DNA from: DSOI01 sp041394885
Lineage (GTDB): Bacteria; Acidobacteriota; Terriglobia; Bryobacterales; Bryobacteraceae
Reading direction: 5' to 3'
Length of the DNA stretch: 64,000 nucleotides
Assembly (NCBI GenBank): GCA_041394885.1
Contig: JAWKHI010000001.1
Span: forward strand, 1-64,000
Under the pieces are notes generated by a model. It worked only from the letters and a program-made list of their open reading frames with translations, was not told the DNA's origin and made no database searches. This document shows positions 17,224-25,799 of the stretch, piece by piece. How positions within the stretch are numbered: position 1 is the first letter of the stretch; every line of letters begins with the position of its first letter. The translations under genes and the position numbers were made by a program.

Positions 17224-18486
17224 ATGACCCGCTATCGCTGGCTCTTTCTCGGGCTGCTCTTCCTGGGCACAAGTCTGAACTACATGGACCGCATCATCTT
17301 CGCGGTTCTCATGCCGGTAATCCGCAAAGACATTCCTGTCTCCGAACAGGAGTACGGCTATCTCACGGCCGCGTTTCAGGCCGCCTACGGAATCGGTAAT
17401 CTAGCCCTGGGCAAACTCGTGGACGTCATCGGCAGCCGGTTCGGCTACCTGCTCTCGGTGACCTGGTGGTCGGTGGCCGCGGCGTGCCACGCCCTCAGCC
17501 AGCGCGCTATCGACCTCGGAATCTGGCGCGCCGCGCTTGGACTTGGCGAAGCGGGAAATTTCCCGGCCGCGGTGAAGACCGTCGCCGAGTGGTTCCCCAA
17601 AAAGGACCGTGCACTCGCGATGGGTGTGTGCGTCGCAAGCACCAACGTCGCCGCGATGATCGGTCCGCCGCTGTTCATCGCCCTGAGCGCCGCCTACGGG
17701 TGGCGCTCCACCTTCATCGCCGCCGGCGCCGCCGGACTCGCCGTCGCGCTGGCCTGGGGCCTGCTCTACCGCAGTCCGCGGCAGCATCATGGCGTCAACC
17801 GCGCGGAACTCGACTACATCGAATCGGGAGAATCGGAAGAGGCGGCTCCAGCGATCTCATGGCGCGCGGCGCTCAGCCATCGCGAGACTTGGGGATTCGC
17901 GTTCGCCAAGTTCTTCACGGACCCGGTCTGGTGGTTCTACATCTATTGGCTGCCGCTCTACCTATTCGACGTCCGGCATCTCGCGCTGAATGAGATCGGC
18001 TGGGCACTGCCGGTAATCTACCTCATGGCGGACTTCGGCAGCGTTGCAGGCGGATGGCTGCCGGGATACCTCATCCGGCGCGGGTGGGCTCCGGTTCGGG
18101 CCCGCAAGACCGCCATGGCCGCCTGCGTGGTCTGGATGCCGCTCGCTGCCTTGGCGGTCTTCGCGCCGAACATTCCCCTCACGGTCTTTCTGATCTCGTT
18201 GGGCACCATGGGCCACCAGGGTTGGTCGGCGAATCTGTTCACCACCGTCTCAGACGTGTATCCAGCAACCGCGGTGGGCAGCGTCATCGGGATCGGCCAG
18301 GCGCTCGCCAGCGTCGGGGGAATCATCTTCTCTTCCTTACTCCCCGGCTATCTGATCTCGCACTTCGGCTATGCGCCCGTGTTCGTCATTCTGGGCTCGT
18401 TCCATCTCTTCGGGTTTGCCTGCGTTCATTTGCTGATGGGCGGGTTGAAGCCCGTAAAGGCGCCCACGGCAGAGCATCGAGACTGA
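17224..18486 (+). CDS. MFS carrier, anion:cation symporter family (hexuronate ExuT-like)
   Basis: 420 residues with 12 membrane helices. The N terminus (LNYMDRIIFAVLMPVIRKDI) and the stretch GEAGNFPAAVKTVAEWFPKKDRA are signatures of the ACS family, which carries hexuronates, galactarate and other sugar acids with protons. PVWWFYIYWLPLYLF in helix 7 is also typical. It opens a sugar locus with a TonB receptor, an acid-sugar enolase-superfamily enzyme and GH117, so its cargo is probably an aldonate or a sugar released by those enzymes. A motif copy at 17173 lies just upstream. It should act in the inner membrane. Confidence 0.85.
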   Translation: MTRYRWLFLGLLFLGTSLNYMDRIIFAVLMPVIRKDIPVSEQEYGYLTAAFQAAYGIGNLALGKLVDVIGSRFGYLLSVTWWSVAAACHALSQRAIDLGIWRAALGLGEAGNFPAAVKTVAEWFPKKDRALAMGVCVASTNVAAMIGPPLFIALSAAYGWRSTFIAAGAAGLAVALAWGLLYRSPRQHHGVNRAELDYIESGESEEAAPAISWRAALSHRETWGFAFAKFFTDPVWWFYIYWLPLYLFDVRHLALNEIGWALPVIYLMADFGSVAGGWLPGYLIRRGWAPVRARKTAMAACVVWMPLAALAVFAPNIPLTVFLISLGTMGHQGWSANLFTTVSDVYPATAVGSVIGIGQALASVGGIIFSSLLPGYLISHFGYAPVFVILGSFHLFGFACVHLLMGGLKPVKAPTAEHRD

Positions 18487-18505
18487 AATTCTCTGGCGGG
18501 ATAGC

Positions 18506-18534
18506 TTGACACGCTCGAACAGCCAGAGTACTAT
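18506..18534 (+). promoter_or_regulatory. Sigma-70-like promoter of the TonB receptor gene
   Basis: A perfect TTGACA (18506-18511) is followed after 17 bp by TACTAT (18529-18534). Transcription would begin near 18541, exactly where the regulator motif starts. This arrangement would let a bound repressor block the start site. Confidence 0.5.
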
Positions 18535-18541
18535 TCCTTAA

Positions 18542-18553
18542 AATCTATAATCT
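18542..18553 (+). promoter_or_regulatory. Candidate regulator site at the TonB receptor start site
   Basis: AATCTATAATCT, identical over 12 bp to the site at 22126. It sits at about +1 of the promoter at 18506-18534 and 25 bp before the start codon. It contains TATAAT, so on its own it could be misread as a -10 box, but the TTGACA is too far upstream (34 bp) for that. Confidence 0.5.
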
Positions 18554-18578
18554 GCTTCAAAGAGGTGAGGTCACGTCC

Positions 18579-21500
18579 ATGATTCAGTCCTGCGCTCCGC
18601 TCGTGTATGCCGTCAGGCGCTCCTGGGCCCTCTTACTACTATTGACGCCGGTGCTCGCGATCGCTCCGGTTACCGCGCAAACCACGTCCACCGAAATCCT
18701 CGGAACCGTCATTGATCCCAGTGATGCCGTTGTCGTGGGCGCTCGCGTCACCTTGCTTCGTGTAGCCACCGGCGAACGCCGCACTACGACCACCACCACC
18801 AGCGGCGATTACTCGTTCCCGCTCATTGAAATCGGCGACTATCGGGTCACCGTCGAACTGCCCGGCTTCCAGACGCAGGAAAAAACGGGCGTCCGGGTGC
18901 AGCTCCAGCAGAAGGTTCGGGTCGATTTTGTCATCCGCGTCGGAGATACCAAGGAGACCATTGAGGTTGCCGCCAGCGGAATCCAACTCAAGACCGAAGA
19001 TGCCGCCGTCGGCCAGGTGATCGACAACAAGCGAGTCGTGGAGCTTCCCCTGAACGGGCGGAACGTCGCGATGCTCGCCGTTCTCACTCCCGGAGTACAG
19101 TTCGGCCTCCGGCAGGGGCTGGACGGCTCCGCTGGTTCGCCGATCCCCGGCCGCAGTGTCGCCCTAACCGCCAACGGGCAGCGCGAGAACAATCAGCAGA
19201 TCTCGCTCGACGGCGTCACCGCAACCAATTCCAGGGTCAACGTGATGATCTTCACGCCGTCAATCGACGCCATCGAAGAGTTCAAGGTGCAAACCAGTTC
19301 CTACTCCGCCGAGTACGGACAGAACAATGGCGCCGTGGTGCAGATCGCCCTGAAGAGCGGAACCAACCAACTCCGCGGTACCCTGTTCGAGTTTCTGCGC
19401 AACGACAAACTCGCAGCCACAGACTACTTCCTGAATTTCCAGACACCAGCGAACGCCCGGCAGGCCGAGAAAAACCGGCTGCGGCGCAACCAGTTTGGCA
19501 TATTCGCCGGCGGCCCTGTCTACATGCCCAAGGTATACAACGGCCGGGACAAGACATTCTGGAGCTTCAACTTCGAAGGCCTTCGCCAAACCGTCGAGGC
19601 CGCGCGCGAAGCATTCTTCTTCCCGGAAGCGTTCCGCAATGGCGACTTTTCGGCGCTCCTGCAGCCCCTGGTCCGCAACGGGCGCCCCATCCGCGCCCCG
19701 ATTATCATCTACGATCCAACCACCGGCCAGCCCTTCCGCGACACCGCGGGCAACATCACCAACATCATTCCGGCGAGCCGGATCAACCGGAACGCCCAGC
19801 GGTTCATCAACCAGTTCATGCCGCTCCCGCAGTTCCAGCCCGAAGATATCCTCGACGTCAACACCAAAGCATCGGTACCGGACACTACCAGTTCGGATCA
19901 ATACTTCTTCCGGATCGACCACCAGTTCCGCACCCAGGACAAGGTGTTCTTCCGGTATGCCACGGATCGGTCCAAGCTCAACCGCGGCGACATCAATCCC
20001 AACTTTCTGCTCACCGGCCAGGCGCCGTCGACAAACATGGCCTTCCAGCACATCCACCTGTTCAGCGAGCGCTCGCTTAACGAGTTTCGCTTCGGCCTGA
20101 ACAAAGCCGACTGGGACTTCCAGAATCCGCGCACCGGCACCAATTTCGATCTCGACTCGCTGGGAATCGGGCTCTACCGGGTCATTTCCGACAACAACCG
20201 TTCTCTGCGCGGCGACGAGATCGGCCTCCCCACCACGATTCTGCCCGGCGACCGTGACGTTGCCGGCAGCAGTTTCAATGAAGACCGCACCTACCAGCTC
20301 GCCGACAATTTCACCTTGATCCGCGGCAGCCACAGTTTGAAGATGGGCGGCGAATACCGCTGGGCTCGCGTCGCCATCCGTGCCGCGAACAACCCGCGCG
20401 GTACCGTTGCCTGCTGCGCCGGCGGCTACAGTCTGGCTGGCTGGCTCATGGGCTACCCATCGGCGTCGACTTCACCGGAGGGCAAGCCCCTCCGGACGCC
20501 GCAGGGAGGCCGCTACAGCGCCTACTTGCTGGACAACTGGAAAGCCACGCGCAAGCTGACGGTCAACATGGGCGTCCGCTGGGACTACTTCGCGATTCCC
20601 ACCGATCCGGACGGCGTGCTGCGGTCTCTCCGCCTCGACGTGCTCACGCAGGTTCCCGACGGACGGCGGCTTCCCACGCTGGTGCCCGCGCCGGATACGC
20701 CAAGCTTCGCGCTTGCCAACACCGACAATCGCTACGTGATGCCGCGCGTTGGCCTCGCCTATCGCGTGACCGACAAGTGGGTCATCCGCGCCGGCTCCGG
20801 CTGGTTCGTCAATGCGCAGCAGCTCGACAACTACCAGATCCTCGGCCGCCAGCCACCCTACGGCGCCGCGTTCACCTTCAACCAGGTGACCGACGTGGCC
20901 CAGGTGCTCCCGTATAGCTACGCCGGGCAGAACTACAACGTCCAAACACGGCGCATCCGCCCAGGCACACCCGTTATCACACTCGACACGATCTTTCCAG
21001 GCACGGCGAACGCGCCGCCCCGCGCGAACCTGATCGCCATGGCCCCGGACAACAAGAACTCGAGCCACGTCCAATGGAGCCTGGATGTACAGCGCGCCCT
21101 TCCCTTCAACACGTTCCTCACGATCGGCTACGTGGGATCCAAGACCACTCATCTGGATAACAACATCTCGAACTTCAATAGCCCGGACCCGAGTTCGGAC
21201 ACCAACATCAACGCGCGGCGGCCGTATCAGGCATGGGTGGACCAGGGCGTGAGTCCCAATGCCCAGGGGCTCGGAGCAATCCGCTATCTCGACAGCTATG
21301 GCAACGGTTCCTATCACGGGCTCCAGACCAGCGTCGAGAAGCGATACAGCAGCGGCCTCGTCCTCGGGCTTTCCTATGTCTACAGCAAGGCTCTCGGCGA
21401 AGGCTACGAACGCAACTCCGGGGTGACCTATCAGAATCCACGCAACCGGCGGGCTGACCGCGGCCGCTATCCCTTCGATGTAACTCACAATGGCGTCCTC

Positions 21501-22052
21501 CACTACGTCTACGAAATGCCCTTCTTGAACCGCTTCCACGGCGTTGCGGGGGCGTTCCTGGCGGGATGGCAAACCAACGGAATCATCACGCTCAGGACCG
21601 GATTCCCGTTCAGCGTGGCGGGTGGAAACCTGAACACCGGCAGCGGGACGCGTCCCGATCGCGTCGCCGACGGACGTCTCGGAGATCAGGCGACTCGCGC
21701 GCGATGGTACGACCCCACCGCGTTTCGCCGCGTGGACTGCAACATCCCCGGCCGTCCGGATCTGTGTCACTACGGCAACGCGGCCAATAATTCGCTCACC
21801 ACTCCTGGCCAGCGCAATTTTGACCTGTCTCTCTACAAGAACTGGAAGCTGACGCCGCTCGGCGAAGCGGGCCGGCTGCAGTTCCGGGCTGAGTTCTTCA
21901 ACGTCTTCAACACCCCGCAATTCGGACAACCCACCGGGATCAGCTTCGCGTCGCTCGATTCGATTGTGCCGGATGGTCCGCGCATGGCCGAAATCCGTTC
22001 GCTGCGGTTGCCGATGCGGATCGTCCAGTTCGGCCTGAAAATCTACTTCTGA
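18579..22052 (+). CDS. Large TonB-dependent receptor, Oar-like, with CarboxypepD regulatory domain
   Basis: 1157 residues with a signal peptide ending near TAQ (about residue 36). Residues 40-120 form a carboxypeptidase-regulatory/Ig-like domain (GTVIDPSDAVVVGARVTL, TTTTSGDYSFPLIEIGDYRV). A plug domain follows (RVVELPLNGRNVAMLAVLTPGVQ, QRENNQQISLDGV), then a long beta-barrel that ends in a terminal aromatic strand (MRIVQFGLKIYF). Acidobacteria have many such receptors, and they are thought to import or bind large glycans. No SusD partner is present. Position and the shared motif at 18542 tie it to the following enzymes. Its size and frame are intact, in contrast to nearby damaged genes. Confidence 0.9.
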   Translation: MIQSCAPLVYAVRRSWALLLLLTPVLAIAPVTAQTTSTEILGTVIDPSDAVVVGARVTLLRVATGERRTTTTTTSGDYSFPLIEIGDYRVTVELPGFQTQEKTGVRVQLQQKVRVDFVIRVGDTKETIEVAASGIQLKTEDAAVGQVIDNKRVVELPLNGRNVAMLAVLTPGVQFGLRQGLDGSAGSPIPGRSVALTANGQRENNQQISLDGVTATNSRVNVMIFTPSIDAIEEFKVQTSSYSAEYGQNNGAVVQIALKSGTNQLRGTLFEFLRNDKLAATDYFLNFQTPANARQAEKNRLRRNQFGIFAGGPVYMPKVYNGRDKTFWSFNFEGLRQTVEAAREAFFFPEAFRNGDFSALLQPLVRNGRPIRAPIIIYDPTTGQPFRDTAGNITNIIPASRINRNAQRFINQFMPLPQFQPEDILDVNTKASVPDTTSSDQYFFRIDHQFRTQDKVFFRYATDRSKLNRGDINPNFLLTGQAPSTNMAFQHIHLFSERSLNEFRFGLNKADWDFQNPRTGTNFDLDSLGIGLYRVISDNNRSLRGDEIGLPTTILPGDRDVAGSSFNEDRTYQLADNFTLIRGSHSLKMGGEYRWARVAIRAANNPRGTVACCAGGYSLAGWLMGYPSASTSPEGKPLRTPQGGRYSAYLLDNWKATRKLTVNMGVRWDYFAIPTDPDGVLRSLRLDVLTQVPDGRRLPTLVPAPDTPSFALANTDNRYVMPRVGLAYRVTDKWVIRAGSGWFVNAQQLDNYQILGRQPPYGAAFTFNQVTDVAQVLPYSYAGQNYNVQTRRIRPGTPVITLDTIFPGTANAPPRANLIAMAPDNKNSSHVQWSLDVQRALPFNTFLTIGYVGSKTTHLDNNISNFNSPDPSSDTNINARRPYQAWVDQGVSPNAQGLGAIRYLDSYGNGSYHGLQTSVEKRYSSGLVLGLSYVYSKALGEGYERNSGVTYQNPRNRRADRGRYPFDVTHNGVLHYVYEMPFLNRFHGVAGAFLAGWQTNGIITLRTGFPFSVAGGNLNTGSGTRPDRVADGRLGDQATRARWYDPTAFRRVDCNIPGRPDLCHYGNAANNSLTTPGQRNFDLSLYKNWKLTPLGEAGRLQFRAEFFNVFNTPQFGQPTGISFASLDSIVPDGPRMAEIRSLRLPMRIVQFGLKIYF

Positions 22053-22089
22053 CCATCGGCCCGTCACACCGGCCAAAGCCCGTCGCAGC

Positions 22090-22119
22090 TTGACGCGGCT
22101 CTCGCTGCCCGCATACACT
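22090..22119 (+). promoter_or_regulatory. Sigma-70-like promoter of the enolase-GH117 unit
   Basis: TTGACG (22090-22095) and TACACT (22114-22119) are separated by 18 bp. The predicted start is near 22126, again at the first base of the regulator motif, which is the same layout as at the TonB gene. Confidence 0.45.
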
Positions 22120-22125
22120 GCCAAT

Positions 22126-22137
22126 AATCTATAATCT
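22126..22137 (+). promoter_or_regulatory. Candidate regulator site upstream of the enolase-GH117 unit
   Basis: AATCTATAATCT, a perfect 12-bp match to the site at 18542. It lies at about +1 of the predicted promoter and 94 bp before the ATG at 22232. Confidence 0.5.
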
Positions 22138-22231
22138 TGTATTGAGGTAGGCCCGATGTCACGCGGCGCCCTCGTACGATGCAGATGCTGCCGGCGCTCG
22201 TGTCCACGTCAATGGCTATGATGCGATAACG

Positions 22232-23377
22232 ATGGAACAACCAAAATCGGTAGATTTGGCGGAACAAAGTAGCGCTACGGCACAGGTCGAGATCGAGTCG
22301 GTCGAGACCAATCTCTACCATGTGCCGCTGGCCACGGAGATGACCGACGCCCGGCACGGCATCATGCGGGACTTCGCGGTGATCACCGTGAAGATCCGAA
22401 CCCGCGACGGAGTCGAAGGCATCGGATACAGCTACACCGTGGGTCAAACCGGCGGCCGCGCCGTGCACTCTCTCGTCGCCGACAGCCTCGCTCCGTTGAT
22501 CACCGGCGCCGATCCGCGGAGGATCGAGCATCTTTGGGAACGGATGTGGTGGCACGTTCACTACGTCGGCCGCGGGGGTATCGCTTCGTTCGCCATCTCC
22601 GCGGTCGACACCGCGCTCTGGGATCTCAAGGCGAAGCTCGCCGGTGAACCCCTGTGGCGCCTGCTGGGCGGGCACGATCCGCGGGTAAGAGTCTACGCCG
22701 GCGGGATCGACCTCGAACTCCCGCTGGACGACCTTCTGAAAAAGACGGAAACCAACCTCCATCGTGGCTTCCGTGCGATCAAGATGAAAGTCGGCCGCGC
22801 TCGCCTGCGCGAGGATGTCGAGCGGGTAGCGGCCGTCCGCAAACTGATCGGTCCCGACATTCCGCTCATGGTCGACGCCAACATGCGCTGGACGGTGGAT
22901 CAGGCCATTCGCGCTTCCCACGCCTTCGCCGGGCACGATGTCTTCTGGCTCGAAGAACCGACGATCCCCGACGACGTGGAGGGACATCGCCGCATCGAGT
23001 CCGAAGGGCCGCTGCCGGTTGCCGCCGGTGAAAACCTGCACACGATCTACGAGTTTCAGAAACTCATGGCCGTGGGCGGAGTCTCGTTCCCGGAGCCGGA
23101 CTTGACCAACATCGGCGGCGTCACCGGGTGGATGAAGGTGGCCCACCTCGCCGAAGCACACAATCTTCCCGTCACCAGCCACGGCGTTCACGATCTGCAT
23201 CTGTCGCTGCTGGCCGCCGTGCCGAATCCCTCCTATCTGGAGGTCCACGGATTCAGCCTGGAGAAATTCATGGACCGGCCGTTCGCAATCGATGATGGCG
23301 TGGCGATTCCCGCGAACGTACCTGGCCACGGCGTGGAACTGAACTGGGACCGCTTGGAGGCACACCGTGCGGGCTAA
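22232..23377 (+). CDS. Enolase-superfamily enzyme, probable 3,6-anhydro-L-galactonate cycloisomerase or related acid-sugar enzyme
   Basis: 381 residues of the mandelate racemase/muconate lactonising group. The catalytic base motif is K184-M-K186; metal ligands are D215 (VDAN), E241 (LEEP) and E267 (AAGEN); H317 is in TSHGVHDLH. HYVGRGGIASFAISAVD, YAGGIDLELPL, EEPTIPDD and GENLHTIYEF resemble 3,6-anhydro-L-galactonate cycloisomerase as I remember that family, and the gene overlaps a GH117 gene by 11 bp. That enzyme turns 3,6-anhydro-L-galactonate into 2-keto-3-deoxy-galactonate. A sugar-acid dehydratase is the main alternative. It lacks an export signal, so it is cytoplasmic. The preceding motif and promoter suggest repression by the local GntR protein. 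Confidence 0.7.
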   Translation: MEQPKSVDLAEQSSATAQVEIESVETNLYHVPLATEMTDARHGIMRDFAVITVKIRTRDGVEGIGYSYTVGQTGGRAVHSLVADSLAPLITGADPRRIEHLWERMWWHVHYVGRGGIASFAISAVDTALWDLKAKLAGEPLWRLLGGHDPRVRVYAGGIDLELPLDDLLKKTETNLHRGFRAIKMKVGRARLREDVERVAAVRKLIGPDIPLMVDANMRWTVDQAIRASHAFAGHDVFWLEEPTIPDDVEGHRRIESEGPLPVAAGENLHTIYEFQKLMAVGGVSFPEPDLTNIGGVTGWMKVAHLAEAHNLPVTSHGVHDLHLSLLAAVPNPSYLEVHGFSLEKFMDRPFAIDDGVAIPANVPGHGVELNWDRLEAHRAG

Positions 23378-24506
23378 AGGTGGGCTCTCGCGACGCGCCT
23401 GCCTTGCCCTTGCCGCCGCTGCGCCCGTCGCCGCCGCACCCGCGCGGAAAATGAGCGCCGCATCGCGACGCGCGCTCAACTACAAAAAGGGCCCGGAATG
23501 GTTTTGCGCGTTCCGGATCCAGGACATCAAGGGCGACCTTGCCTACGAGGAAGGAGTCCATCGCCGCGATCCGAGCGCCATCATCGAAGTGAACGGCGTC
23601 TACCACTGCTGGTACTCCAAGTCGCCGGGGCCATCGGCGGGGTTCGCCAACGGCGATCCGGCGAAGAAGGTATTTCCTTGGGACCTTTCCGAGGTGTGGC
23701 ATGCCACGTCCACCGATCGTGTCACCTGGAAGGAACAGGGGCTCGCCGTAGGACGCGGCCCCGCAGGTTCATTCGACGATCGCAGCGTGTTCACGCCCGA
23801 GATCCTCGCGCATGCAGGCAAATACTATTTGGTCTACCAGGTGGTGCAGGCGCCCTACACGAGACGCGTGAAAGAGAAGGTGGCGATGGCGGTGGCCGAT
23901 TCACCCGAGGGTCCGTGGCGCAAAGTACCGAAGCCGCTCATCGAACCTTCAAACGACGGCGAATGGCTCGGCGAACAGGACAACCGGTTCCTCGTGAAGA
24001 AGAAGGGCAGTTTCGACAGCCACAAGACCCACGACCCCTGCCTGATGTTCTACAAGAATGAATTCTGGCTCTATTACAAGGGCGAGATCATGGGCGAGCA
24101 GATGACCTTCGGCGGGCGTGAGATTGCCTGGGGCGTCGCCATCGCGGACAAGCCTGAGGGCCCCTACGTCAAGTCACCGTACAATCCGATCACCAACAGC
24201 GGGCACGAAGTGATGGTCTGGCACTACCGCGGCGGAATCGCCGCACTGCTGAGCACGGACGGTCCGGAGAAGAACACGATCCAGTACGCCCCAGACGGGA
24301 TCAACTTCGAAATTGAAGCCGTGATCAAGGATCCCCCGATCGCGGCCGGATTGTTTCGCACCCCGAATCACGACAAGGGGCCTCTCGAGGGACTGCGCTG
24401 GGGACTGTGCCATGCCTTTGGCCGTGGAGGCTGGGGTTACGTGCGGTCGTTCGCCGTCGACGAGACGCGCAAGAACCAGTTTCTGAACAAGATCACCTAC
24501 GAATAG
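23367..24506 (+). CDS. GH117 family exo-alpha-(3,6-anhydro)-L-galactosidase-like enzyme
   Basis: 379 residues with a Tat-like signal (LSRRACLALAAAAPVAAA). The five-bladed propeller shows the GH117 blocks: HRRDPSAIIEVNGVYHCWY (D68), FPWDLSEVWHATS, FDDRSVFTPEILAH, SFDSHKTHDPCL (D223), YYKGEIMGEQ, GGREI and NSGHEV (H280, E281). D68, D223, H280 and E281 match the positions I recall as catalytic in this family. Known members release 3,6-anhydro-L-galactose from the non-reducing end of neoagaro-oligosaccharides; some act on related sugars. It overlaps the preceding cycloisomerase-like gene by 11 bp, an unusually tight pairing of two steps of one pathway. The export signal places cleavage in the periplasm. 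Confidence 0.87.
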   Translation: MRAKGGLSRRACLALAAAAPVAAAPARKMSAASRRALNYKKGPEWFCAFRIQDIKGDLAYEEGVHRRDPSAIIEVNGVYHCWYSKSPGPSAGFANGDPAKKVFPWDLSEVWHATSTDRVTWKEQGLAVGRGPAGSFDDRSVFTPEILAHAGKYYLVYQVVQAPYTRRVKEKVAMAVADSPEGPWRKVPKPLIEPSNDGEWLGEQDNRFLVKKKGSFDSHKTHDPCLMFYKNEFWLYYKGEIMGEQMTFGGREIAWGVAIADKPEGPYVKSPYNPITNSGHEVMVWHYRGGIAALLSTDGPEKNTIQYAPDGINFEIEAVIKDPPIAAGLFRTPNHDKGPLEGLRWGLCHAFGRGGWGYVRSFAVDETRKNQFLNKITYE

Positions 24507-24509
24507 CCA

Positions 24510-24904
24510 TGGCCGATGGAATCACGTGGGCCGTGATCGCCGGATTGATGCTGGGGCTTTATGCCTTGCCCGCGAACTACATTCGCGACTTCCGTTTCGA
24601 GAACACTCGGGCGCTATTCTTACCTCTCACCATGTTCGCGGTGCCGTCCATCGCGGCTGCGATTCTTGCGATTCTCTCGGAGGTGGGACGCGGGCGGCTC
24701 GCCGAAATGGCCGACGCAAGCTTCCCTTTGGGGGAACCAGTCATGAAGGCTTTCGCCAGCCGCGGCATCGATAACGCCTGCGACCTCAGCCTCGATACCG
24801 GCAACCCAGAAATGAAAGAGACGGACATTGTTCGTCAACCCCGACGTCTACTTCAAATTTGGGCTGAGCAAGCGGCAGCGCGACCGTCTTCGGGGTGGCC
24901 AATG
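24510..24904 (+). pseudogene. Transporter remnant (RhaT-like N terminus) joined to unrelated sequence
   Basis: From ATG 24510 about 50 residues look like the start of an L-rhamnose-proton-symporter-type carrier: AVIAGLMLGLYALPANYIRD, then ENTRALFLPLTMFAVPSI, two membrane helices. After that the similarity ends. The continuation (AEMADASFPLGEPVMKAF...) is soluble and unrecognised, and another frame gives FVNPDVYFKFGLSKRQRD ending at a stop at 24904. A complete carrier would need about 330 residues. This looks like the two ends of a deleted stretch between GH117 and the regulator gene. Confidence 0.55.
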
Positions 24905-24912
24905 ATCTTGGC

Positions 24913-24924
24913 GGATAATAGATT
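24913..24924 (-). promoter_or_regulatory. Candidate autoregulatory site of the GntR gene
   Basis: On the reverse strand this reads AATCTATTATCC, 10 of 12 positions of the motif at 18542 and 22126. It ends 5 bp before the first possible start codon of the GntR gene, or 77 bp before the later ATG at 25002. The position fits self-control. Confidence 0.4.
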
Positions 24925-24929
24925 ACAGA

Positions 24930-25676
24930 ATGACATCTTCCGGATCGGGTATCCCTCAGGAAGCTGGCAACGGCGCGGACCTTCTCGACAACACGCTGAA
25001 CATGGTCGCGAGCAATTTGCGCGACGCTATGCCAATTCCCGTACAGGTAGCAGGCGGTCTGCGCAATCTGATCCTGAGCGGGCAGCTTCGCCCGGGCGAG
25101 CGCATTGTCGAACTCAAGATCGCACGGCAACTCGGCATCGGTCAGCCGACCGCGCGCGAGGCTCTGCTGATCCTCGAAACAGAAGGCCTCGTCCAGCGCA
25201 GTCCGAACCGCGGGTGCTCGGTCACTTCGCTCACCTTGAAGCAGATCGACCAGATCTACTGCGTGCGCGTGGAACTCGAACCCCTGGCTGCCGAACTCGC
25301 CGTCGGCAACGCAAAGAATTGGGATCGCAAGGTCCTCGAACAAGCCCAGGCGGGACTGCGCAAAGCCGCGACGTCGGGAAACATCGAACTCTGGCATCGC
25401 CGGGATCTGGAGTTCCATCGGACGTTGTGGCGGCTCGCCGACAACCCGTTCCTCGAAAAGGCTCTCAGCCAGATCAGCATCCCCTTTTTCGCGTTCGCCG
25501 AATTGGTGTTCATGCAGACGCATCCGCGGGACCTTGTTCAGCAGGCCGAACAGCACCAGGTTTTCGTGTCCGCGATTCTGAGCGGCAATCGGAAGGAAGC
25601 AAGGCGGGTAACGCGCAAGGTGCTCACCGGGTTCTGGGAGGTCTGGAGGAAGCTTGCTAATCCGCCGCCCAGGTAG
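24930..25676 (+). CDS. GntR-family regulator with FCD ligand domain
   Basis: 248 residues from ATG 24930; ATG 25002 (MVASNLRDAM) is an alternative start. The winged helix lies at about residues 36-100: GGLRNLILSGQLRPGERIVE, ARQLGIGQPTAREALLILE. The C-terminal all-helical FCD domain has RRDLEFHRTLWRLADNPFL and a histidine in QAEQHQVFVSAIL, which normally bind a metal and an organic or sugar acid. FCD regulators of sugar-acid pathways usually repress until the acid binds. It sits in the middle of the locus, and four copies of one motif lie upstream of the MFS, TonB, enolase and its own gene, making it the obvious candidate to bind them. Confidence 0.87.
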   Translation: MTSSGSGIPQEAGNGADLLDNTLNMVASNLRDAMPIPVQVAGGLRNLILSGQLRPGERIVELKIARQLGIGQPTAREALLILETEGLVQRSPNRGCSVTSLTLKQIDQIYCVRVELEPLAAELAVGNAKNWDRKVLEQAQAGLRKAATSGNIELWHRRDLEFHRTLWRLADNPFLEKALSQISIPFFAFAELVFMQTHPRDLVQQAEQHQVFVSAILSGNRKEARRVTRKVLTGFWEVWRKLANPPPR

Positions 25677-25799
25677 AGCGGGGCCCGGGAGTCGAGTCTT
25701 GACCCGCCGCACTGTCCTATCCACTCCCCCGTCCGCGGCGGTTTGTGGCGAACTCCCAACCACCGGAAGTTCTGAAATGAAGGCAGGGAGCGTTAAACG

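Noticed and set aside
18542..18553. TATAAT at 18546 as the -10 box of the TonB gene
   Set aside because: The nearest TTGACA lies 34 bp upstream; TACTAT at 18529 has the right 17-bp spacing, which makes the TATAAT part of the operator-like motif.
20472..22124. 550-residue reverse frame opposite the TonB receptor
   Set aside because: Shadow of high-GC codon use; the receptor frame is intact and has all its domains.
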